Of a DNA stretch of 7,370 bases, positions 1 through 5,895 are shown piece by piece. The stretch comes from D2472 sp964444385 (lineage in GTDB: Bacteria; Pseudomonadota; Gammaproteobacteria; Magnimaribacterales; D2472): the NCBI GenBank assembly GCA_964444385.1, contig CAYUHD010000057.1, positions 1 through 7,370 of the forward strand, written 5' to 3'. Numbering within the stretch: position 1 is the stretch's first letter; each line of letters starts with the position of its first letter. The notes below the pieces were generated by a model. That model worked only from the letters and a program-made list of their open reading frames with translations. It had not been told where the DNA came from and did not search any database. The position numbers and the translations under genes are program-made.

Positions 1-191
1 GTTCTTTCGATAGCGTCAGCAGAGACGATTTCTAGTGGTTTAGAACTATCAAAAACTGATTTTTTGATCTTAGAACCTGTAACGATTACTTCTTCTACGT
101 CTTCAGAATCAGCTTCTTGGGCAAAAGAATAATTCGGCATCAGGCCCAGAGAAAGGACTGCAACCAATGAAAATTTAACTATATTCGACAT
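1..191 (-). CDS. TonB-dependent outer-membrane receptor, N-terminal fragment (runs off left edge)
   Basis: Only the first 63 codons plus two bases lie in the window. Translation from the ATG at 191-189 gives a signal peptide: a short start with Lys6, a hydrophobic core at about residues 7-18, and a likely cleavage site after Ser-Phe-Ala24, before Gln25. An acidic stretch (EADSEDVEE) leads into a TonB-box-like EEVIVTG at residues 33-39. The beginning of a plug domain follows (PLEIVSADAIER, 52-63), as is typical of TonB-dependent receptors. Such receptors import large or scarce substrates (siderophores, cobalamin, glycans, peptides) across the outer membrane using TonB-ExbBD energy. The substrate cannot be told from this piece. 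The start is well supported by AGGGAG at 202-197, five bases before the ATG. The gene is divergent from fabI across 162 bp and has a strong candidate promoter with an overlapping dyad. The family call is fairly sure; the subfamily is open. Confidence 0.85.
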   Translation of the reverse strand, partial: MSNIVKFSLVAVLSLGLMPNYSFAQEADSEDVEEVIVTGSKIKKSVFDSSKPLEIVSADAIER

Positions 192-223
192 ATAAACTCC
201 CTAAAAGTTTGTTAGTAACGCTA

Positions 224-252
224 ATTGTTGCCATTTTGGCACAATATGTCAA
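224..252 (-). promoter_or_regulatory. Promoter of the TonB receptor gene with an overlapping inverted-repeat operator
   Basis: On the minus strand a perfect -35 TTGACA (252-247) is followed by a 17-base spacer and a -10 AACAAT (229-224, 4 of 6 consensus matches). This predicts a start near 217 and a leader of about 26 bases. The spacer and -10 coincide with a 22-bp dyad at 224-245. On the plus strand its left arm is ATTG (224-227) plus TGCCA (229-233), separated by one extra T. The centre is TTT (234-236) and the right arm is TGGCA (237-241) plus CAAT (242-245). Repressor sites commonly overlap a promoter in this way. The dyad is not one I can assign to Fur, FadR, LexA or CRP. The promoter assignment is inference from consensus matching. 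Confidence 0.55.
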
Positions 253-270
253 CTTTTATTTATCCTTATT

Positions 271-316
271 TTGAAGAAAACTTAGCATAAAAAAGATTAT
301 CTAAGTCATATATAAT
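271..316 (+). promoter_or_regulatory. Candidate fabI promoter(s)
   Basis: A perfect -10 hexamer TATAAT lies at 311-316 and would start transcription near 323, giving a leader of about 31 A-rich bases. Its -35 region at the right distance (288-293, TAAAAA) is poor. A second, weaker pairing upstream is TTGAAG (271-276) with GATTAT (295-300) across an 18-base spacer. Either or both could drive fabI. No dyad or known operator is visible next to these hexamers. There is no Shine-Dalgarno sequence at a normal distance from the fabI ATG: the nearest purine run (AGG at 332-334) is about 19 bases away. Confidence 0.5.
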
Positions 317-353
317 GAGGATAATTATAAATAGGTAAAAAATTCTTAAAATA

Positions 354-1139
354 ATGTTACAAAATAAAAAAATTCTAATTGCTGGGCTTGCTAATAAACA
401 CTCCATAGCTGCAGGCATTGCTCAAGCGATGCATACTCAAGGAGCTGAGCTAGCTTTTACATACCAAAATGAAAGGTTAAAAGGAAACGTTGAAAAGATA
501 GCTACAGATCTTGGTTCTGATTTGTTATTTGAATGTGATGTTGCCTCTGATAAAAGTATTGCAAAGATGTACCAAAACTTATCAAAGAAATGGAAATCAT
601 TTGACGGATTTGTCCACTCTATAGGATTTGCACCAGCGCATGAACTTGAAGGCAACTTTGTTGATGCCGCTACTAGAGAAGGTTTTCAAATAGCTCACGA
701 TATAAGTTCGTATAGCTTTACTGCAATGGCTAAAGGGGCAAAGCCAATGCTGAATAAAAATGCAGCCCTTTTAACACTAACCTATCTAGGATCTCTACAA
801 TCCCTTCCTAATTACAATGTTATGGGCCTTGCAAAGGCAAGTTTAGAGGCAAATACTAGATTTTTAGCCGCAGCAATGGGACCAGATGGAATCAGAGTGA
901 ATGCTATTTCAGCAGGACCAATTAAAACTCTTGCAGCCATGGGGGTTAAGAATTTTAGAAAAATGTTAACAAATTATGCAAAAAGAGCGCCCCTAAGAAG
1001 AGCTGTAACTACTCTAGAGGTGGGTAATGTCGCAGCATTTTTGTGCTCCGACCTTGCAAGCGGAATCACAGGTGAAATAACTTATGTTGATGGAGGCTTT
1101 AATACTGCCGCAATGTCTATAGAAGAATACGCTGATTAG
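354..1139 (+). CDS. fabI: Enoyl-[acyl-carrier-protein] reductase (NADH-dependent)
   Basis: FabI is a cytoplasmic short-chain dehydrogenase-like enzyme. It reduces trans-2-enoyl-ACP to acyl-ACP, the last step of each round of type II fatty-acid synthesis. The 261-residue product matches the usual length (E. coli 262) and the E. coli sequence closely along its whole length. The cofactor-binding motif is GLANKHSIAAGIA (11-23), and CDVA (61-64) follows the second Rossmann strand. HSIGFAP (88-94) is a family hallmark. The catalytic Tyr and Lys are Tyr154 and Lys161 in PNYNVMGLAK, with the second conserved Tyr at 144 (TYLG). NAISAGPIKTLAA (183-195) and a C-terminal YVDGGF (244-249) complete the fold. 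The ATG start matches the family N-terminus but has no clear Shine-Dalgarno sequence. The stop codon overlaps the ppiD stop on the other strand by 4 bp, leaving no intergenic terminator. Confidence 0.97.
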   Translation: MLQNKKILIAGLANKHSIAAGIAQAMHTQGAELAFTYQNERLKGNVEKIATDLGSDLLFECDVASDKSIAKMYQNLSKKWKSFDGFVHSIGFAPAHELEGNFVDAATREGFQIAHDISSYSFTAMAKGAKPMLNKNAALLTLTYLGSLQSLPNYNVMGLAKASLEANTRFLAAAMGPDGIRVNAISAGPIKTLAAMGVKNFRKMLTNYAKRAPLRRAVTTLEVGNVAAFLCSDLASGITGEITYVDGGFNTAAMSIEEYAD

Positions 1140-2998
1140 TTAGCTATAAAATTTTCTAAACGAACTTTTTGGTCTTTCTTAAATGCTCGATCAATAAACC
1201 CTGAAAATTGCTGTCCTAAACTCTCATTATAAAAAGCTTGATATTGCTCAACTGATTCTCCCAACTGATCTATTGTAGGTATTGACTCATTTGAGGACTT
1301 AGCCCAATAACGATCTCCGTTAAAAGCTTCACTTGAAACTACACTACCAACTGGGGATTCAAATGTTGAGTTTATAATTTCAGATGGGAGCAATGAAGAA
1401 AATCTTTTTACCCTTTTAAAATTCTCTTGAGAAAATCCTTTTTTACTTGGAAGCATGTCTTCACCATTAATAACTCCTTCCGCAACTAAAGCGAATTCCT
1501 CAAGAATTTTATTAGCTTTTTCAACACGAACTTCTGCAATAGCTAAATCAGCAACATCAGCAAAAGGTTGAACAGATGGCTTCAGTGCCTGGGTCATCAT
1601 TACAAAAGCATAACTTTCATCACCTTCAAAAATCTCAATTTTGTTGGGCAACAATGAAGAATCAAATAATTCTGAAGAAGTTATGTCAGTAAAGCCATTT
1701 AGTTCAATGCCTTCAATATTTTTTAAGCCCGTAACTTGAATTGGAGCATTAATAAATTCGGCCAACACATTAAGAGTCGCCCCTTCTAGGACCAATGATT
1801 CTAATTCCAAGAAATTATCTTGCATCAAGGCCAATGCTTCGACATCCACAAGTTCATCTAATATTTCTTGAGAGATTTCTGATTTAGTTTTAATCTGAGG
1901 CCTTATAACTTCAGTTAATTTTAAAATATGCAAGGAATCCTCCAGCTCTATTATTGAACTTATAGAGTCAAGGTCCATGGACAAAATTGCATTCTCAAAC
2001 TCCTCGGGAAAAGCATCTCCGGAAGAAAAACCTAAATCACCACCAGAATCTTTAGAAGCTAGATCCTCGCTAGATACAGATACTGCCTCTTCGAATGATA
2101 TTTCTTTAGATTTAATATTTTGATAAATAGAATTAATTTTTCTATAAGCTTGATCTGGATTCTCATAATTTGATTTTTCAATCATAAGATGTGAAATTTT
2201 ATTTTGTATTTGCCCTTCTACATCACTAAGATAATCTGCATAAGCCTCATCAATATAATTATCTGGAACTTGAACTTGTTTCTTATAAGCATCGTAAGTT
2301 AGAACGAGATATGAAAAGTCTCTTTGTTCTTTTGAAAGAAATAAAAATGGATTTTTATCATAAAATTCCTGACCTTCTTCAAGACTGGCTTGCTGTTGGT
2401 TGACTAAAATTTTTTTATCAACTTTTATAAAATCTATATCTCTAGAAGTCTCAAGCATAGAAGCTAAAGCCTCGATATCACTTTCTATAGGAAAAGCGGT
2501 TGCACCCATAGCTGTGATGAGCTTATCTGATGAAATGCTCTCTCTTACAAGATTAATATATTCTTCAGGTGTCCAACCATTGGCCCGGATAGAAGACTCA
2601 AAAAGTGTTTGATCAAAACCATTGTCACCTTGAAATATATCGTCATTAATAATTTCTTGTTTCGCTTTTTTTTCAGATACTATAAGGCCAAGTTTTCTTA
2701 CGTGAGAGAGAAGAGTCTTTTGATTGATAATTTCATTTTTAATTAAACCCAATGAAACCTCTTCATCTAAATCATCTAACGAAAATTCCTCACCATACAT
2801 AGATTGAAGTCTTTGACTAACTCGGCTGGTGGCAAGGTTTACATCCATTTGAGTGACAGGTTCACCATTCACAGTGCCAAAACTAGTAAAAGTTGTTCCA
2901 AATGAAGTTGACCCAAAAAAAACAAACGGGATAGCAAGAAGTATTACAATGACTATAACTCTTTTGCCTGATAAGAAATTTCTAACTGACTCTAACAT
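1136..2998 (-). CDS. ppiD: Peptidyl-prolyl cis-trans isomerase-like periplasmic chaperone PpiD
   Basis: PpiD is an inner-membrane-anchored periplasmic chaperone that, in E. coli, sits near the SecYEG exit and binds emerging proteins. From the ATG at 2998 the protein has 620 residues (E. coli 623). A short basic N-terminus (MLESVRNFLSGKR) precedes one membrane segment at about 13-30, then a SurA_N-like helical chaperone region. A single parvulin domain lies at about 268-365, recognisable from KISHLMIEKS at its start and SGGDLGF followed by FPEEFENA. A C-terminal PpiD-type domain ends in an amphipathic, Lys-rich tail. An upstream in-frame TTG at 3028 would add ten residues but has no ribosome site, lies close to the hupB terminator T-run, and adds nothing seen in the family. 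The ATG at 2998 has AAAGGG about ten bases upstream and is preferred. The PpiD parvulin domain is known to have little or no isomerase activity in E. coli, so a chaperone role is more likely. Confidence 0.93.
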   Translation of the reverse strand: MLESVRNFLSGKRVIVIVILLAIPFVFFGSTSFGTTFTSFGTVNGEPVTQMDVNLATSRVSQRLQSMYGEEFSLDDLDEEVSLGLIKNEIINQKTLLSHVRKLGLIVSEKKAKQEIINDDIFQGDNGFDQTLFESSIRANGWTPEEYINLVRESISSDKLITAMGATAFPIESDIEALASMLETSRDIDFIKVDKKILVNQQQASLEEGQEFYDKNPFLFLSKEQRDFSYLVLTYDAYKKQVQVPDNYIDEAYADYLSDVEGQIQNKISHLMIEKSNYENPDQAYRKINSIYQNIKSKEISFEEAVSVSSEDLASKDSGGDLGFSSGDAFPEEFENAILSMDLDSISSIIELEDSLHILKLTEVIRPQIKTKSEISQEILDELVDVEALALMQDNFLELESLVLEGATLNVLAEFINAPIQVTGLKNIEGIELNGFTDITSSELFDSSLLPNKIEIFEGDESYAFVMMTQALKPSVQPFADVADLAIAEVRVEKANKILEEFALVAEGVINGEDMLPSKKGFSQENFKRVKRFSSLLPSEIINSTFESPVGSVVSSEAFNGDRYWAKSSNESIPTIDQLGESVEQYQAFYNESLGQQFSGFIDRAFKKDQKVRLENFIAN

Positions 2999-3027
2999 AT
3001 GAACTATACCCTTTTTGAAAGGTAACA

Positions 3028-3033
3028 ATGATA
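3028..3033 (-). promoter_or_regulatory. Possible -10 element for ppiD
   Basis: Minus-strand TATCAT (3033-3028) matches five of six consensus -10 bases and lies just after the hupB terminator. It would start transcription near 3021, giving a leader of about 22 bases before the ATG at 2998. There is no recognisable -35 at the expected distance, which falls in the terminator loop and stem. This is weak evidence; ppiD may instead rely on readthrough from hupB. Confidence 0.2.
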
Positions 3034-3036
3034 CAT

Positions 3037-3062
3037 AAAAAAAGGGTGCTTATGCACCCTTT
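3037..3062 (-). terminator. Rho-independent terminator after hupB
   Basis: The two arms AAAGGGTGC (3041-3049) and GCACCCTTT (3054-3062) form a perfect 9-bp stem with a 4-base loop (3050-3053). Read on the minus strand, the RNA stem ends in a run of U from the seven A residues at 3037-3043, the innermost of which also pair in the stem. It lies 29 bases downstream of the hupB stop codon, between hupB and ppiD, so it should end much of the hupB transcript before ppiD. On the plus strand the run after the stem is only weakly T-rich. Confidence 0.85.
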
Positions 3063-3090
3063 CTTAAAAAGACCTTTAATATATAGTTAA

Positions 3091-3369
3091 TTAAGAATAT
3101 TTAACTTTTTGTTTCAATCCTTTACCAGCTTTAAAGCCTGGAACTTTTGAAGCTGCAATATGCATTGAAGCACCTGTCTGTGGATTTCTTCCTTCTCTAG
3201 CAGCTCTGTGTCTGACAGAAAAAGTTCCGAAACCTACAAGTGAAACTGAATCGCCTCTGCCTAACGCATCACCAATATTATCTAAAACCGCATCAACAGC
3301 TCTTCCAGCTGAAGCTTTGGTGCCGTCTGTTGATGAAGCAACTGCATCTACTAAATCTGATTTGTTCAT
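3091..3369 (-). CDS. hupB: DNA-binding protein HU (beta-type)
   Basis: HU is a small dimeric nucleoid protein that binds and bends DNA without strong sequence preference. The 92-residue product has the expected size (E. coli HU-beta 90) and the start MNKSDLVDAVA. The HU/IHF core GFGTFSVRHRAAREGRNPQTG occupies 46-66. RNP at 61-63 carries the proline that intercalates into DNA at the tip of the beta arm. The C-terminal segment KVPGFKAGKGLKQKVK (75-90) is typical. Position directly downstream of lon supports the beta-type name over hupA or an IHF subunit. The start is fixed by a strong AGGAG at 3380-3376, six bases before the ATG. The gene has its own promoter in the 80-bp gap after lon and a terminator behind it, so it can be expressed as a high-level single-gene unit. 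In E. coli, HU is degraded by Lon, the neighbour here. Confidence 0.97.
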   Translation of the reverse strand: MNKSDLVDAVASSTDGTKASAGRAVDAVLDNIGDALGRGDSVSLVGFGTFSVRHRAAREGRNPQTGASMHIAASKVPGFKAGKGLKQKVKYS

Positions 3370-3405
3370 TGAATTCTCCTCTGGTTAATTAATGTACCTA
3401 AGTCT

Positions 3406-3434
3406 ATGAAAAGCTATCACAGAAGAAATGTCAA
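3406..3434 (-). promoter_or_regulatory. hupB promoter
   Basis: On the minus strand TTGACA (3434-3429), a perfect -35, is followed by a 17-base spacer and TTTCAT (3411-3406, 4 of 6 matches to the -10 consensus). The predicted start is near 3399, about 30 bases before the hupB ATG. The element lies wholly in the lon-hupB gap and agrees with hupB having its own promoters in other Gammaproteobacteria. Two direct copies of ATAGCTTTT bracket the -35. Confidence 0.6.
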
Positions 3435-3448
3435 GCTTTAAAAGCTAT
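3409..3448 (-). repeat. Two 9-bp direct repeats flanking the hupB -35
   Basis: ATAGCTTTT occurs on the minus strand at 3448-3440 and again at 3417-3409, 31 bp apart, close to three helical turns. One copy lies upstream of the TTGACA -35 and the other abuts and overlaps the -10. The upstream copy is also part of a 13-bp palindrome (AGCTTT A AAAGCT on the plus strand, 3434-3446). The two copies could bind one regulator on the same face of the helix. No known regulator is assigned. Confidence 0.35.
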
Positions 3449-3449
3449 T

Positions 3450-5861
3450 CTAATGGGGTTTTCTAGAACTTGATCGAGCACTGGATGGTTTTGGTTTGGT
3501 TAAACTTTTAGAAGAGCGCTTTTTTTTAATAGGTTTTGGTTCTAAGATCAGAGCATGAGCGATAGCCTCATCAACCCAACGCACGGGAAGAATTTCTAGC
3601 GCATGTGTAATTTGAGAAGGTATTTCTCTTAAATCAGCTGAATTGTCTTCCGGGATAATGACTCTCTTTATACCTCCTCTTTTAGCAGCCAAAAGCTTCT
3701 CTTTAAGACCGCCAATTTTTGTTACCTGACCATGCAAAGTAATCTCACCCGTCATAGCTGTATCTGAACGTACAGGTATGCCAGTAAAAACTGAAATCAT
3801 AGCTGTACACATTCCAATGCCTGCGCTAGGACCATCTTTGGGAGTTGCGCCATCAGGAACATGAATATGTACATCAAATTTTTCATAAAAATTACTTGGG
3901 ATACCTAACTTTTCTGATCTCGATCTAACAACTGTCAATGCTGCTTGAATAGATTCCTGCATCACATCACCCAATGAACCTGTTTTAATCACTTGACCTT
4001 TTCCTGGCACATAAGACGTCTCAATTGTTAATAACTCACCACCGACTTCAGTCCATGCCAATCCAGCTACCTTGCCAACAATATCTTCAACATCAGCCTC
4101 TCCAAATTTAAACTTAGGAACACCACAATATTTCTCAAGGTTCTTTGGCGTGATATTGATAGAGCTTTTAATTTTTTTTAGATCCGTAAGAACTCTCTCT
4201 TTTACTGATTTTCTAAATATTTTAGCAATCTGTCTTTCAAGACCCCTGACCCCAGCCTCTCTTGTATAGTAACGAATTATATCCAAAATTGATTTATCAT
4301 TAAGCTTGACTTCTTTCTCATTAAGTCCATTTCTTTTAAGTTGTTTTGGAATTAAATATTGTTTTGCAATATTAAGTTTTTCATCCTCTATGTAACCAGG
4401 CAGTCTAATGATCTCCATTCTATCAAGTAGTGCTCCAGGAATATTTAATGTGTTTGCAGTACAAACAAACATAACCTCTGAAAGGTCAAAATCAACTTCT
4501 AGGTAATGATCTGAAAAAGTATTATTCTGCTCTGGATCTAATACTTCTAATAATGCTGAAGCAGGATCACCTCTATGATCCATACCAATTTTGTCAATCT
4601 CATCGAGTAAAAATAATGGATTTTTTACCTCAACCTTTGAAAGCTTTTGAATGATTTTACCCGGCATAGATCCAATGTAAGTCCTGCGATGTCCTCTAAT
4701 TTCTGCCTCATCTCTAACTCCACCCAATGACATACGAGCAAATTTCCTATTGGTAGCTCTTGCAATAGATTGTCCAAGAGATGTCTTACCTACTCCAGGA
4801 GGTCCAACCAAACACAAGACTGGTGCTTTTAACTTTTTAACTCTTTGTTGAACTGCTAAATATTCTAAAATTCTTTCTTTAACTTCATCAAGACCAAAAT
4901 GGTCCTCATTTAGAATCTGAATTGCAGACTTCAAGTTTGATTTAACTTTACTTCTTTTTTTCCAAGGAATGGCAGTTAGCCAATCTAAATAAGACCGTAC
5001 AACTGATGCCTCAGCAGACATAGGGGACATTTGCTTGAGCTTGGTAAATTCATTGTTTGCTTTTTTTAAAGCCTCCTTTGACAGACCTGCTTTAGCAATA
5101 TCTTTTTCTAATTGCGATATCTCATCCCCTTCTTCGCTAATATCACCCAATTCTTTTTGAGCAGCCTTAATTTGTTCATTTAAATAATACTCTCGTTGCG
5201 ATTTTTCCATCTGACCTTTAACTCTATTTCGAATTCTCTTATCGACATCCATGACATCTAATTGAGATTCTATAAAAGCTATTAGAATTTCAGCTCTTAA
5301 TTGGAAATCAACTGTCTCAAGAATTTCTTGTTTTTGCTTTATTTCCATTGGTAAATGGCCAGCTATTGAATCTATAATTCTAGACAAATCATCCAATGCA
5401 TCAATCGATGCAAGAACTTCAGGGGCGATTTTCTTGGTAATTTTTATAAAATCATGAAACTTAGCTTTAATAAATCTTGCAAGGTTTTCTCCATCTTTTG
5501 AATCAATTACTGGATCTGTAATAAGGTTTACTCTAACTTTGGAATATTTTGAATCTGATCTTAGGGACTCCATTTGAGCCCTATTCGAGCCTTCAACTAA
5601 AACTTTTACAGTTCCATCAGGTAATTTTATTAATTGTAAGATATTGGCAATAGTTGCAACCTTAAACAAATCATCGAACAAAGGCGCATCCAGAGACCCA
5701 TCTTTTTGAGCAGCTAAAATAATTTTCTTTTCTCCAGCCATGGCTGCATTCAATGCATGAATTGATTTATTTCTTCCTACAAAAAGAGTTGAAACAACTC
5801 CTGGGAAGACAACAACATCTCTTAAAGGAATAAGTGGAAGATCATATTTAATATTAGCCAT
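3450..5861 (-). CDS. lon: ATP-dependent serine protease Lon (LonA type)
   Basis: Lon is a cytoplasmic hexameric AAA+ protease that degrades damaged proteins and selected regulators. The 803-residue protein has the full LonA layout. An N-terminal substrate-binding domain (about 1-200) opens with LPLIPLRDVVVFPG, and a helical coiled-coil region follows (about 200-300). The AAA+ module has Walker A GPPGVGKT (353-360) and Walker B FLLDEID (417-423). The C-terminal protease domain carries the Ser-Lys dyad: Ser679 in PKDGPSAG and Lys722 in GGLKEK, at the same numbers as in E. coli. The last ~27 residues (777-803) form a Lys/Ser/Arg-rich tail that makes the protein about 19 residues longer than E. 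coli Lon (784). The start fits the family N-terminus, yet no Shine-Dalgarno sequence precedes it; the 30-base gap after clpX is AT-rich with a CT-rich run. The gene is probably cotranscribed with clpX, possibly also from its own promoter. Confidence 0.97.
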   Translation of the reverse strand: MANIKYDLPLIPLRDVVVFPGVVSTLFVGRNKSIHALNAAMAGEKKIILAAQKDGSLDAPLFDDLFKVATIANILQLIKLPDGTVKVLVEGSNRAQMESLRSDSKYSKVRVNLITDPVIDSKDGENLARFIKAKFHDFIKITKKIAPEVLASIDALDDLSRIIDSIAGHLPMEIKQKQEILETVDFQLRAEILIAFIESQLDVMDVDKRIRNRVKGQMEKSQREYYLNEQIKAAQKELGDISEEGDEISQLEKDIAKAGLSKEALKKANNEFTKLKQMSPMSAEASVVRSYLDWLTAIPWKKRSKVKSNLKSAIQILNEDHFGLDEVKERILEYLAVQQRVKKLKAPVLCLVGPPGVGKTSLGQSIARATNRKFARMSLGGVRDEAEIRGHRRTYIGSMPGKIIQKLSKVEVKNPLFLLDEIDKIGMDHRGDPASALLEVLDPEQNNTFSDHYLEVDFDLSEVMFVCTANTLNIPGALLDRMEIIRLPGYIEDEKLNIAKQYLIPKQLKRNGLNEKEVKLNDKSILDIIRYYTREAGVRGLERQIAKIFRKSVKERVLTDLKKIKSSINITPKNLEKYCGVPKFKFGEADVEDIVGKVAGLAWTEVGGELLTIETSYVPGKGQVIKTGSLGDVMQESIQAALTVVRSRSEKLGIPSNFYEKFDVHIHVPDGATPKDGPSAGIGMCTAMISVFTGIPVRSDTAMTGEITLHGQVTKIGGLKEKLLAAKRGGIKRVIIPEDNSADLREIPSQITHALEILPVRWVDEAIAHALILEPKPIKKKRSSKSLTKPKPSSARSSSRKPH

Positions 5862-5867
5862 ATAAAT

Positions 5868-5895
5868 ATAATGAGGGAGAATTAATTAAATTCAA
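5868..5895 (-). promoter_or_regulatory. Possible lon promoter giving a leaderless mRNA
   Basis: On the minus strand TTGAAT (5895-5890, overlapping the clpX stop) is followed by a 16-base spacer and CATTAT (5873-5868), each matching four of six consensus bases. The start of transcription would then fall about six to seven bases on, at or next to the lon ATG (5861). This would fit the missing Shine-Dalgarno sequence. In such AT-rich DNA a chance match is quite possible, and no heat-shock (sigma-32) consensus was found here. Confidence 0.22.

Noticed and set aside
192..217. Riboswitch (for example cobalamin) ahead of the TonB receptor gene
   Set aside because: The predicted leader is only about 26 bases, too short for any known riboswitch, and the dyad lies upstream of the predicted transcript start.
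237..253. Possible sigma-54 promoter on the plus strand (TGGCAC followed by AATAT GTCAA)
   Set aside because: The -24-like TGGCAC is present, but the -12 element lacks the required GC (TTGCA-type), and the bases are better explained by the dyad and the minus-strand -35.
437..655. 72-codon minus-strand reading frame inside fabI
   Set aside because: It lies antisense within strongly conserved FabI sequence, has no recognisable domain, and is explained by the codon pattern of fabI.
2400..2612. 70-codon plus-strand reading frame inside ppiD
   Set aside because: Antisense shadow of ppiD with no family resemblance and no convincing ribosome site.
3405..3422. CRP-like site in the hupB promoter (TGTGA half-site on the minus strand)
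   Set aside because: Only one half matches; the second half (TTCAT in place of TCACA) does not, so a CRP site cannot be supported.
4072..4269. 65-codon plus-strand reading frame inside lon
   Set aside because: Antisense shadow of a conserved part of Lon; no domain or independent signal.
5874..5882. Purine-rich GAGGGAGAA in the clpX-lon gap as a ribosome site
   Set aside because: It is on the plus strand; on the coding strand of lon it reads as a CT-rich run and cannot pair with 16S rRNA.
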